Made by a program: the position numbers and the translations under genes | Assembly: GCA_027946355.1 (NCBI GenBank) | Contig: JAPEUS010000002.1 | Location: 1,860,001 to 1,924,000 of the forward strand | From: Collariella sp. IMI 366227 | Lineage: Eukaryota > Ascomycota > Sordariomycetes > Sordariales > Chaetomiaceae | DNA: 64,000 bases | Direction: 5' to 3' | The notes under the pieces: generated by a model | What the model saw: only the letters and a program-made list of their open reading frames with translations | Database searches by the model: none | What the model was told of the DNA's origin: nothing | Shown here: positions 1-10,246 of the stretch, in pieces | Numbering within the stretch: position 1 is the first letter of the stretch | Layout: every line of letters starts with the position of its first letter

Positions 1-670
1 AAAGCTCTCTCCCGCAAAGCCGAGGCGCTCGAGCAGATGGAGAAGTGGTCCGACGCGGGCGCCGTGTGGCAGCTGTGTGTGGAGGCCGGGCTGGGCGGGG
101 CGACGGCGGCCGCGGGTAGGCAGAGGTGCCAGAACGCGCTGGCGCCGAAGAAGCAGGCGTCCCCTACGCCGAGGCCGAAGACTACGACGCCGAGGCCCCA
201 GCGGCCGGTGAGGCCGTCGGCAGTGGGGGGTACGGCGAAGAGCTCCGAGGCGGTGGAGAGGCTGCGCGCGGCGCACAAGGCGCAGGAGAGGGAGGGGGAT
301 GAGAAAATTGCGCTGACGGATCAGGTGGATGCGAGGATCGCGGCGTGGAGGGATGGGAAGAGGGATAATTTGAGGGCGTTGCTGACGAGTCTGGATAGTG
401 TGCTGTGGGAGGGCAGTGGGTGGAAGAAGGTGGGGTTGCATGAGCTGGTGGTGGCGAATAAGGTGAAGATTGTGTATATGAAAGCGATTGCGAAAACGCA
501 TCCTGATAAGGTGAGTTGTTTTCTACCCCTCTGATCAGGAAAAGGGGTGATGCTAACTGCGATGATAGATTGCGCAGGATGCCACGACGGAGGTGCGTAT
601 GATTGCTGGGACAGTGTTCAGCACGCTTAACGAGGCGTGGGACAAGTTCAAGGCGGAGAACGGGATGTGA
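1..670 (+). CDS. swa2: Auxilin-like J-domain protein (Swa2 type), C-terminal part
   Basis: This is the 3' part of an auxilin homologue; the 5' end lies outside the window. The frame is open from base 1. Exon one runs to 510, a 58-base intron (511-568, GTGAGT..TAG, branch CTAAC) follows, and the last exon is 569-670. The first 40 residues look like the end of a TPR repeat (alternating small and Leu/Trp residues). A charged linker follows, then a C-terminal J-domain with the HPD motif (THPDK) just before the intron and the typical FSTLNEAWDKF helix at the end. Auxilins recruit Hsc70 to uncoat clathrin vesicles. The assignment as Swa2 rests on the TPR plus C-terminal J-domain order, which is characteristic of that family; the UBA and clathrin-binding parts would lie upstream. 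The 3' half is strikingly G-rich on the coding strand. Confidence 0.85.
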
Positions 671-947
671 GAGGAAAGGGTGGGGTGTAAGGAGATTAGA
701 CGTTAGAGGGCATAGCAAGCGGGTGGTGTTCGAGAGAGTAAAAAGCCAATCATGATGCGAGAGCAATCCGATTCCTCCAAACTCAGTATTAAGGATGCAA
801 ACTGAATGATATTGTTCATTCAACGCTATGCGCAAACCCATACCCAGCCACGCCATGCAAAACCAAATGCCCATCCCACTGACCCTGACGCCATGCCAAA
901 ACCACCCACCACCCACCCTCCCAAACCCCAACTCTTCGACCTTGCCC

Positions 948-1510
948 TCAAAGCCCCAACATCCTCCTCACCCCATCCCTTACCTTCTTCTCATACTCGG
1001 CCCTCCGCTCACGCCACATCTTGGCCGCTTCCACATTCGCGGGGCTCTCGTCATTCGGCTCCGCCAGCATGCTCATGACCGAGATGAGGATCTTCTCGAC
1101 GCTCTGGATGGGCGACCAGCGCTCGGACGCGTGCTCATAGTGGTTCGGGTCATCGCCGGGCGGGTGCAAGATGGAGATGCAAACTAGGCCGCTGGGGTAA
1201 ACTGGGGTTGTTAGCTTGCTCATATTTGGAGCCTGGTGGGCGGGAAGGGGGAAAGGGGCTCACCGTTCGGATGGAAGATCTCCCCAAGGAATTTCATGGT
1301 GGGTGGCGCTAGCGGGTAGTCCTTGGGAAAGCGCAGCTCGGCGGGGAAGATACCGCCTTCGAAGGGAGTGCCCTCTGGGCCTTGGATCAGGGCCTCCCAG
1401 AGGAGGAGGTCGTCTTCGGAGACCGGGCCGGCAGTGATGCCCTCGGGTGGGTTGTTGGTGAGGGCGCGGTATTCTTGGAGGAGGCGCCGGTGAGCGGTTG
1501 ATTGGGCCAT
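948..1510 (-). CDS. ubc7: Ubiquitin-conjugating enzyme E2, UBC7/UBE2G2 type
   Basis: Exons 1264-1510 and 948-1201 on the minus strand, with a 62-base intron 1202-1263 splitting a Val codon so that FHPN joins VYPSG. The product is 166 residues, the normal length of Ubc7. Visible E2 features are the LIQGPEGTPFEGG and FPKDYPLAPP strands, the HPN motif, the catalytic Cys in SGLVCISIL, and the insertion after it (HPPGDDPNHYEHASERW) that marks the UBC7/UBE2G2 and CDC34 group. In yeast Ubc7 works with Cue1 and the Hrd1 and Doa10 ligases in ER-associated degradation. I chose the ATG at 1510 because it gives the canonical N-terminus; a longer open frame upstream is low-complexity leader. It is divergent from the Mmc1-like gene across 377 bases. 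Confidence 0.95.
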
Positions 1511-1887
1511 TTTGGGAGGCTTTGTAGGTAGTAGTTGGCGGGCGTTGGGTGAGACGGCACTGGTGTGGGTGGAAGGGGAGGATATGCGCGGTGGTGAGAG
1601 AGAGACGTGGTCAGGAAGGTTCCCGAGGGTTGGGGTCTTGGTGGAAGTGGCCCACTGCTGTCTCGGTGATGGTGGGGGTTTGACGTCTGAAGTGGCCACT
1701 CGCAGTAATCGACTGGGGTCTTGATCCTTGTCCGGGAGCTCTGACCAGGCTTTATCTGGACTTGGCGGGAAGCTGCCGGCTCTTCCCGGCAAAAAGCTCC
1801 CCAGACTGGACCTAAGAATTGCATCTTCCCTCTTTCGTCTTCAGCGACAGCGACAACACCTCGACGCTGGCCCCCAGCTCGCCCGCC
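1511..1887. other. Divergent intergenic region, UBC7 / Mmc1-like gene
   Basis: This 377-base stretch must hold the promoters of both divergent genes. It contains purine-rich tracts and no recognisable TATA box or protein-coding signal. Confidence 0.5.
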
Positions 1888-3785
1888 ATGCCGCCAGCAA
1901 TGGCCCTCGGAAGGGCCCTGGGCCGCCGTAGCCTTCCTCGCCCAACCCAACTCAAACCATCCTCAATCTGCCTCTTCTGCTCCTTCGCTCCCTCCCACCG
2001 TCCATCCCCGAAAAACCCCCTCACCCACCTCCCCAAGTTCCAACAACAACAACACCACCCCTCCTCCAGCTCAAGCCACTCCTCCAACCCCCGCGCCTCC
2101 CTTCGTGCCGCTCTTCTCGACCTCCAATTCCACGCCCAAACCAAGTTAACCTCCCCCGCTTGCAGCTCGCCCTGCGCAACCTCTCCGAACCGCCAGGCCA
2201 CGAGTCCATTCGCGTCGCATTCCTCGACATATCCGCCGACCCGCTGCAGCCCGTGCAGCCGTGGAGGCGGCGCTGGAGGGGATAGGAGTAGCGAGAGGGG
2301 AAGGCGTTGGTTGTGCGTATTGGTGCGGATGTGGGGGTATAATGGGGTGGGTGCGGGGGTGGAGGAGGAGGGGTTGAGGACGGAGGAGCATGTGGTTCCG
2401 GAGTTGCATGTGTCTTCGCCGGTGCTGAATGGGGCAGGGTTGGAGATACTTGTTGCGGAGGCTGGGGAGGTGCTTGATGCGGAGGTGGCTGCTGGTGCGG
2501 TGCAGGCTATGGATGATACTATTCTGGTTCCGACGGTGGATGTGGCTGCTACGACGGCGGGGCATGTGGCGCCGATTGGGACGCCGGTGCATATGGCGCT
2601 GTTGGTTGGGGACGGGGTGCTTGGGGCGGGGAAGATCGTGTCGTTGCCGGTTTTGGAAGGAGGGAGATTGTCTCGGGAGCGGTCAATTTCACCAGGATTG
2701 GGAAGGAGGATCTGGTGGACTGTCTTGTTATGGGGGTTAATGTGGACGTGGCGAGCGAGGGGTTGAGGCTTTTTCGCAAGGATGTCAGCAACGCGATGAA
2801 GTACGAGGCGCTGTGGTCTGAGGCGGGCATTGGCAGGGTTAGCAAGTGGCTGAGGAACGGGGTGCTGCCGGAGAGCGAAGGGACGACGAAGCCGGCTGTG
2901 CGGAAGTTGATCAGCTCGCTGCTGCGGAGTGCGAGGGCGGCCATCCAGGAGGACGAGACCAAGGATGTGGCGGCCGTCACAGAGATCCACACGAAGGTTC
3001 CGATCAAGACCACCATCCACCTGGAGCAAGCACTGTCCGAGTGGTCACAAAACGCCCACGAAGAACTACAGCAGCAACTCGACGTCGCCTTCAGCACCCG
3101 GCCATGGAGCAGACTTGGCTGGTGGAAGCTTGTCTGGCGGGCGGACGACGTGGCCATGGTCACTTCGGAACTCGTAGCACTACGCTTCCTCCCAGGAGCC
3201 GAGCGCAACCTAATCTACCTCACGGGCCGCATCCAAGAAGCCGGCGTCGTAGAGGGACAGCAAGGCCGACCCCTCTACCCCGGCCCAGCTCTCCCCTCAC
3301 ACCTGACCGGCGCCGAGCGGCAAGACACAATCTCCCCCACCACCGTCAACCCCTGGCCAACGCACATCCCCTTCACGCGGAACTATCTGCAGGAACGAAC
3401 TGTGCCCGCCTTACAAGCGCTGGCGCAGAAACTTGTCGTGCAGTCGGCGAGCGTGTCCGGGCTGACCTCGCTCATTGCGGGCCTCACCTATCTCGCCGGG
3501 TACGGCACCTACGAGTGCGGGGCCATTGCGGCGCTGGGCATCGCGTGGAGCTGCAGGCGGCTGCAAAAGAAGTGGAACGCGGCCAGGGAGTACTGGGAGG
3601 GGGAGGTGCGCGAGGAGGGGCGCAAGGCGATTCGCGCGACCGAGGGGAGCGTGGCTGAGGTGTTGGATCAGGCGGGCAAGACGCCTGAGGTGAAGAATGA
3701 GGATTGTAGGGTTGAGCTGGTGGAGCTTAGGGAGGCGGAGGAGATTCTCAAGCGTGCGGAGGATGCGCTGGCGCGGATGAAGTAG
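1888..3785 (+). CDS. Mmc1-like mitochondrial protein, frame broken in 5' half
   Basis: A conserved fungal protein read in pieces. The N-terminus (1888 on) is Arg-rich, free of acids and looks like a mitochondrial presequence. The frame then changes near 2142, near 2245, near 2298, near 2335 and near 2660; from 2661 to the stop at 3785 it is open. Across the breaks the protein sense is kept (for example VNLPRLQLALRNL in one frame, then AAVEAALEGIGVARGEG, KALVVRIGADV, EEHVVPELHVSS and REIVSGAVNFTRIG). Restoring all five would give about 632 residues. The C-terminus has two hydrophobic stretches (about 3430-3560) followed by a charged coiled coil. This layout recalls the Mmc1 family (mitochondrial morphology and cristae, dynamin-like), named here from memory of its conserved patterns. 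No splice signals explain the breaks. See findings for the likely cause. Confidence 0.6.
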
Positions 3786-4201
3786 ATTTTTTCTCGGGGT
3801 TGGGACCCCGTGTATAACATGTATTTTACATGCTGATGTGTCTCAGCTTTGAGGCGGCTTCAACTAAAGCCCGGGCTTTCGGGTGCGGCACGTCAGCCCG
3901 GAACGTGAAGAGATACCATATCTAGAAGAGCAAGACATGATACATACCCTCGCTGGTCAGGGTCGGCATCTCTCGTCCTCTCCAGATTGCGCCTTGCACA
4001 GACATACCCATCCATCCTTCTATCGCGGAGCTTCATGCATGACGGCTAACGCCCGTTCTTTCGTTTCCCCCGTATGCCCAGAATAGCTCTGGCTTCCTTC
4101 CGCTCCTGTGTAACCCTGAACGCCAAATACCAACAACCCATCGACGCCCTGCCGTGCCCGTAGCGATCCTGATCTTGAACCCTCCCCAATCCAGATCCTT
4201 C
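3786..4201. other. Convergent 3' intergenic region
   Basis: These 416 bases lie between the stop of the Mmc1-like gene and the stop of SmD3. They should hold both 3' untranslated regions. I see nothing else in them. Confidence 0.5.
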
Positions 4202-4683
4202 TTATCTCCCACCGCGACCACCGGCCCGCGCCCTGCTGACCGTCGCCCTTCCTCTCGCGAGACCGACACCCCTGCCGCGGACGTTGCGGCTGCGGAACAT
4301 GGGGGCGTTCCTGGAAAACATGCTGTTAGCCATCCTCAAAGCCCCTTTTGCCGCGGAATCAACAGTTGTAAACGCACCTCAACATATCAGGCACAATAAA
4401 GAAGCGCACGTGGCTGCCGCGGATGTAGACCTGCTCGAGATGGCTGACGCGGCCGTCGCGCGCCGTCACCGTGATGTCCTTGAGCTGCACGTTCATGTTG
4501 TCCTCGGCCTCGATCAGCTTTCCGCGGTACGTCTGGCCGGAGGTAATCTCGAGGGTGACGATGTGGCCCTGGAAGGGGGGGTTGCGCGCGTTAGTATGTG
4601 GTGTGTGAAAGGGAAGGGGGCGGAGGTGGGCGTACCTGGGCCTCGTTGAGGAGCTTGATGGGGATGCCAATTGTGGAAGTCAT
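4202..4683 (-). CDS. smd3: Small nuclear ribonucleoprotein Sm D3
   Basis: Three exons on the minus strand: 4636-4683, 4378-4568 and 4202-4310, giving 115 residues. The first exon encodes MTSTIGIPIKLLNEAQ, the second the Sm1 motif (GHIVTLEITSGQTYRGKL) and the Sm2 motif (VYIRGSHVRFFIVPDM), the third an Arg/Gly-rich tail (RSRNVRGRGVG, then RG repeats) that is normally dimethylated. SmD3 is a core member of the seven-membered ring on spliceosomal U1, U2, U4 and U5 snRNAs. Both introns (67 bases each) have consensus ends, and the joins restore the family sequence exactly. A frame that reads on through the first intron would give a false N-terminus. Divergent from the next gene across 1.07 kb. Confidence 0.96.
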
Positions 4684-5754
4684 TTTGGCGGTTGATGGCT
4701 AAGAGGATGCAGGTGTGGGTGGGTGGGTGAGGGTGATTGGTTCGCGATGGCGTTGTTTGGTGGTGGTTGATGGATTCTGGGTTGTGTTGCTTCAAGCGCG
4801 ATGCTGCCATTGATTTTCTGGAGCTTGAGCCAGGGCTCGGCGCTGAAGGGGTCCACTTTTCTGGGCGTCTTGGCTGGCGGTTCCTCATGGAACTCAACCA
4901 CGACCCCAGTGCGACAGCTGACAGGCCAACTTTTCCAGCGACATCGCGTTTAAGGGACTGGTCGTTATACCGTCCCGGGATTTTGACCGGAGCAGTTGTG
5001 GTTTATGATCCGGACCAGTTACGATCATTCGCTCCGGCGCCGCTGCCTATGGGAATATCTCCGGATGACCATGCCGCACCGGTGTGAGAATCTGGGCCGA
5101 GGACGCGTCCGGAGGATGGCATTCGCTGCGGAACGGCACGCGGTTTTTGAATTAGTTCTCTGGGTTGGTTGTACCCGATCATGTGAGTTCGTGGCGGGTG
5201 CCGCGGTAGGTGCTCGGTGCTGCAGCCACACGTCTCTGTTGGCGCCGTTGGGCAGCAACACCCTCAACTACACCGCCACATGAGGCCATTGCGATAGGTT
5301 GACGTCAAGTCTGGAATCCTTATCCTTCTGTTTCAAGCCTCATTAAACAAATACATGGCTTCTTCTCGTCAATTGGGTGCCAGCTCGGAAAAGGTCGCAT
5401 AGCTTCCTCTCCAATCGTCTATCTCGCCACTAGGTCAGTCATCAAGTTTGAGACTGCTGCTCTCCTGTTTCCGTCGGAGGCGTTTCTATTGTATCCCTTT
5501 GTAGGGTCTTTACACATTAGGCCATGACTTCAATCAGTTTCTACCTGTTGCAAACCAGCACGCTTTCCTTCACCCCACATCTCAACATTGTATGCACAAC
5601 CAAATCTCTCAACTGCTGCCGAGTTGATCCAACACGCCATCATCAAGTGTAGGGGAATCCGACAGGTTCAAAGTCGTCGACGCTGTGGTTTCAGGGGTAA
5701 ACAACCCCTGTCACCAGGACTCATGACCCATCTTCCTTCAACTTCTAACCCGCC
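4684..5754. other. Divergent intergenic region, SmD3 / unknown gene
   Basis: A 1.07 kb stretch with no open frame that I can support. CT-rich sequence with CAAC/CATC elements at 5520-5750 looks like the 5' leader of the downstream gene. Confidence 0.45.
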
Positions 5755-6892
5755 ATGCCTATCAAGAACCGTAATTACTATCTCACTACGAGCCCCAGTC
5801 GGGACTTTACTTGGTTTCCCTTCAAGCCCCGTGCCACCCCCAAGGTCTCGAAGAATAAGACAGAACCAATTACAGCCTATCGAGTGACCAAAGCCCGCCG
5901 TCTGACCCCTTCATCAGCGGTGAAGGAACCGACACAGGCTCTCATGGCTCCCGCTGAAGTCAAAGCCCTGGCCAAGGCCAAGCCAGAGGCGTCCAAGCCA
6001 AAGAAACCAGCGCCAAAGAAGCCAAAGCCGACAAGGATCGGATCGAAGAACGCCGGAGCATGGTCGGACTGGTATGTGGGCGAGGACTACCACTATTTTT
6101 GGCGCGCTAGGCAAACCTTGAATGGTATGTCGGTCTCCTACTTTGTCTAAAACAAGCACTGATGCCTCCTCAGAAACCTGGGACTACCAGTTCACACCAG
6201 GCTACCAAGAATCACCTCAAGTCCAGGTCACATCTCCTTCGACATCTAGTAGCGAAGTCAGCCAGCTTTTGTCCCCCTCCCCAGGCCATCTGGCTGCCAG
6301 CCCTACTCTCAGCCAAGTACATGGCCCATCCTCGCCAAAGAGCTCCTGGCCAACTATCATAACAACTTCCACCGGCCATCCTACCGAGAAACTTTCTGCC
6401 TCCAGCGGCAGGACACTCACCACCTTGCCCAAGGAACTGGGCGATGGCCACCCAGCAGGCACCGCGGGTATGACGCTGATTCCGTTTCTTGCCACAACTC
6501 CAACGCCTCGCGGCGGTAACAATGGCACCAGGAGAAAGAGGCCCGTCAATCCTGTCATGCGTCTGTTGCAGGAAAGCCGCAGCCGGAGAAACAAAGCCAA
6601 AACGGCAATGACCAAATCCACCGTTAACACCACACCATTCGATAGCAGTAAAAGCAACCTGGCTCCACAACCTCTTCAAGATCAATATGATAACAGCGGA
6701 GCGGTCACCCTCACAAAGACTAGTTTGACGGCAGCGCAAGTGAAGCTTGCAAAGAAGCTACACGCCAAGGTCAAGTCGGAGAAGGAGCTCAGGGTTGACA
6801 AGAGCCGAAGGGTGAAAAGTTGGCTGAAGGAGGTTGAGGTTGATTGGACACCAATACCGTTGGATGATCAGGGCTTTCCTATCTATTTGTGA
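5755..6892 (+). CDS. Unrecognised basic protein, 362 residues
   Basis: Two exons, 5755-6124 and 6174-6892, with a 49-base intron (GTATGT..CAG) that joins TLN to ETWDYQF. I do not recognise the family. Residues 60-100 are a Lys/Pro/Ala-rich low-complexity stretch. It is followed by an aromatic patch (WSDWYVGEDYHYFWRARQ, then TWDYQFTPGY) that spans the intron and is the likeliest conserved core. The rest is Ser/Thr/Pro-rich and disordered, with a basic helix near the C-terminus (KLAKKLHAKVKSEKELRVDK). No signal peptide or membrane segment is visible. A nuclear location is only a guess from the basic clusters. The ATG is the first in frame after a CT-rich leader. Confidence 0.7.
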
Positions 6893-7315
6893 TGTCTTCT
6901 CCTCTCTCTCCTAACCCCATCCAACGCCCCGTTTTTCTGGCCTTTCTTCTTCTTCCTTTTTACTCGCCCTTAATATGCTCATGACCATCATGATACTGGG
7001 GCAACCATGGCTGGTGGCACGGGGTTAGCGTGGTCAGCAGTTCGGTTCTCAAATTTATGTTGTTCCCTGTCAAGATACCCACGATGAATAGAATGTCTTC
7101 TGGTTATGTGTATTTCCTGCTTATCTCAACTCACTATGTCATTGCGTTCAAGCCCAAGAAGATTGGAGTGATACTCGTTTGTCGTTCAGAAATTTAGATA
7201 TCAGATGAAGTAATCATTGAATATAATATAAACATAAGTCTAAGATTTAGTTCGTCTTCTTGGGGTCGAGATTCAAGACCCTCTCTAATTTCTGCATGAT
7301 CCCTCTCTAATCATT
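6893..7315. other. Convergent 3' intergenic region
   Basis: These 423 bases are AT-richer than the surroundings (for example 7195-7260, with AATATAATATAAAC) and should carry the polyadenylation sites of the two convergent genes. Nothing else seen. Confidence 0.5.
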
Positions 7316-9126
7316 CTATAATTCCTCTATTAACGACAACCCCCCAACGCCAGCAATGTCGCTCAAAACCGAAGCAACGCCATGAGATTCCTCTCTTCCA
7401 TCCCGTCTACTAATTCTCCACCCCCACGACCTCCTTCGCGGCCTTAACCGCACCCCCTCCTCCTCCGTCTCCAACGAAGGGTCCATCTCGCCCTGCATCT
7501 CTTTCTCGCCCTCCTCTGCCCTCGCCGCCTTCTCCCCTTTACCCCCTCCGCAACCTCCAACTCCGACGGCGACGCCTGCGCCCCCAACCCAGCCACATCC
7601 ACCCACCGCCACGCGTCCACCTTCCCTCGTTCTTCGCCTCCAAAATCGCCCCATCCCAGGCCACCCACTCCCCATCCCCTTCTCCTCCCCCATCTACCAT
7701 CTCCCCCTCCTCGTCCCCGCCACCACCACCCCTGGGCTACCCCTCAAGAACTGCAACATCGCCCTCACATTTAACCTCAATACCCTCTCCGGCTTCTCCG
7801 CCTTAAACACCCTCTTCGTCAACCACGGAAACAGCACCCCAAAATCACTCTGATTGAGGTGCGCCGAAGGGTAGTATAAAAAACAGCGGCTTCGCCCACC
7901 CCACCTTCTCAAACACCTCTTTCGTCACCACCCCCGACAGCAGACGGCTCAGGGAGAGGATCCGTGCCTTGGCGTGTAGGTGCACTGTCCACTTGAAGAA
8001 GTGGTCTGACTCGATGGCCAAAATGGCGGCGCCGCCAGGGGCGGTGGGGAGGAGTAGCAGGGGAGGGGAGGTTGTAGAGCGGGGCGGTGGTGGCCGAGAG
8101 GAGGGGGAAGCACCACATGTCGAGGAGGATGGTGGGGTGTGGGGGTGATTTGGAGGGCGATGGGGAGGTGGGGAGGGGGTGAAGTTGAGGGTGAGAGGGG
8201 TTGGAAGTGAGAGAGGGGTGGGTGGCGTAGAAGGTTGTTTTGAGGAGCTGGATTATGGTGGCGGCGCCGAAGGTGGCCGAGAAAACTATGCGGCCGGGGG
8301 TGAGGATGTCGAGGGTGGAGGTGAATTGAGTGAGGGCGGCGGGGAGGGTGCTGGTGTTGAGGTTGGAGGTGGTGATGGCGGAGTCGCCGCGGTCGAGGGC
8401 GGTGAGGGCTTCGAGGATGAGGCCGAGTTCCCAAAGGCGGATACGCAATTGCTTGTTACGGGTTTCCCAGATTTCCGGGGTTGAGTCGTGTGGGAGGCGG
8501 ATGTAGGGGACCATGTGGCCGCGGGCTTTGGGGTGTTTGTTCTGTGGATCGCGGATGAACGTCAGGACAGCGCTGCCGTCGCGATGCTCTGGGCAAATGA
8601 CCACCATGCCATGAGAGGCCAGAGACCCAGCCAGGTGGCTGTAGGCATTGCGATTGCCGCCGAGGCCATGCGAAAAGATCATGGTTGGCCATCTCGAGCG
8701 AGGTCTGTCGGAAGGGACAGGGAGAAGATTGGCATTCTTGTATGCCGGGATCGATGTCCAGTGAAGGTGCCGCGGGAGGAAACTGCGGCATGTCAGAACC
8801 GCTGATCCTGGTGAATAAACGACTGTTAAATCTTACGAAAGAACTGAGGCCAACGTCGTCCCTGCTCCAAGAAACTGCGCATAGGCGCCGATGTGAAGGC
8901 GTTGAGGTGCCGGAAGCCAAGACGCACGACTGCCCCGGGATTCAGCCACAGCAGGGTAGAAAATTCTGAAAAGAACGGTCTTGATCTCCGAGGCACCCTC
9001 TGGCTGAGGGCTGGGTGACTCGAGCTGGGATACCGGGATTTCGACGTCGACAGTTCCGACCTTGTACGGGCCGGTGTACTCGGGTAACGACGGCACCGGG
9101 AGGATGCTCGACACAAACGATGCCAT
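7316..9126 (-). CDS. PAF-acetylhydrolase-like alpha/beta hydrolase, frame broken in 3' half, nucleophile Ser not seen
   Basis: Exon one is 8837-9126 and the second starts at 8782 (54-base intron 8783-8836); the join gives LASVLS-FLPRHLHWTSIPAYKN. The frame is then open to about 8090 and includes the oxyanion-hole motif FSHGLGGNRNAYS of the platelet-activating-factor acetylhydrolase II family. Where that family has GHSFGAAT with the nucleophilic Ser, this sequence reads SATFGAAT (about 8260-8280). From there to the stop the frame changes at least five times, yet familiar family segments appear in turn: AAILAIESDHFFKW near 8030, SAHLNQSDFGVLFPW near 7870, KVDAWRWVDVAGLGAQ near 7600 and a C-terminal RLRPRRRSWGW near 7400. 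The last in-frame stop is at 7316. The enzyme would deacetylate PAF-type phospholipids. It is either a degraded gene or, more likely, a gene with sequence errors. Confidence 0.75.
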
Positions 9127-10246
9127 CTTGCCGCTGCCGGCGACTGTTGTCTGTTGGAGTAAGGAGGGTTAAGTTGGTAGATAAGGATGTTGAAGTGAGA
9201 GCCGGAAGCCGGATGTTAAGAAATCTTGGCCGAGGAGGGTTTGAAGAGAAAATTTCTCAAGGGCAGAATAACGGATGAACTTGATGAACAGTGTCAGTCG
9301 GTGAAGCAGCGGCACGTGCACGGATCCGATCCCATTGATGACTGACTTACAAGAATGTTCACCAACAAAAGATGGGATGAACGCACAAAGATGCCTAGTT
9401 TCCTTGTTTAAAGCTCTCACACACCCAAAATCATATCTTGGTCAAGCTTTGGTACCTGTATGTGCCTTGCGAAAGCGAGAGGTTTCAAGCTACCTTGTAT
9501 GCTCCAAAATTTAGACACAGTTCCTGTTTAGGCCCTTCTACGGAGTACTCTTTTCCAGGAGAAGTCTTAAAAGACACGTCTTGACTTTAAACATGCGTAA
9601 CCAAGAACTGAACCTCGGCAGATCTAGATCTGGACAGCCTCGACTCCAAGGTTCAAGTGGTGTCCGGTGAACCCGAGACCCTGGAACAGCCGACGTCATC
9701 CCGCCTCAGCCTGTGCAAATGCTCAGCAGCCCCACACACCTTAATCGGATGTGCATGCCCCTGTTTGTCAGGGCAATCTGCGCCAAGAGATCTTCAACAA
9801 CATCCTCAAATGTGGGTGTTGTTGAGGGAGGAAAAGGACACAAGTTGTACGACGTAAGCTCTGGGTCTGGTCTCAAAGGAAACTCATTGTGGTCACCAGA
9901 GGCCATTCCCCTCGACATCAAGAAGATGGCCTTCCAATTCAATCCAAAGCCACAAGCGGGTAACCATGACAACCGTCTTGGCAGAGAAGGGGAAGCCAGC
10001 TCTGACCTTATCAAACACCCCTGGGCACACGGGGAGCCTTATCCGGATGCCCCAGGGACCCCTGCTCTCCTTGACAATCATCGAAGCAAGGCACCTCCAC
10101 CTCCACAGCCAACCACCGGACCAACCTCCCGTGATCACCAAGCCCCGCGCACCTGACACGTTGCCAGGTTGCCTGCTCAACCACTGTCTGTGGTTCACTT
10201 CCATTTAATCCTCCCAACCTCTCACTCCTCCTTTCCCCAGACAACA
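9127..10246. other. Divergent intergenic region, PAF-AH-like / aminopeptidase I
   Basis: A 1.12 kb region without a supported gene. Short open frames between 9657 and 10208 run antisense to each other, have no family resemblance and were not accepted. Presumed to carry both promoters. Confidence 0.45.

Noticed and set aside
182..931. Open frame of 249 codons on the minus strand
   Set aside because: Its Pro/Ser-rich end is antisense to the auxilin J-domain gene, and it has no recognisable domain.
1812..3029. Open frame of 405 codons on the minus strand
   Set aside because: Overlaps the Mmc1-like gene in antisense, has no ATG-based conserved start, and is low-complexity.
9640..9680. GGTTCAAGTGG resembling a tRNA B box
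   Set aside because: No matching A box, anticodon arm or acceptor stem could be built around it.
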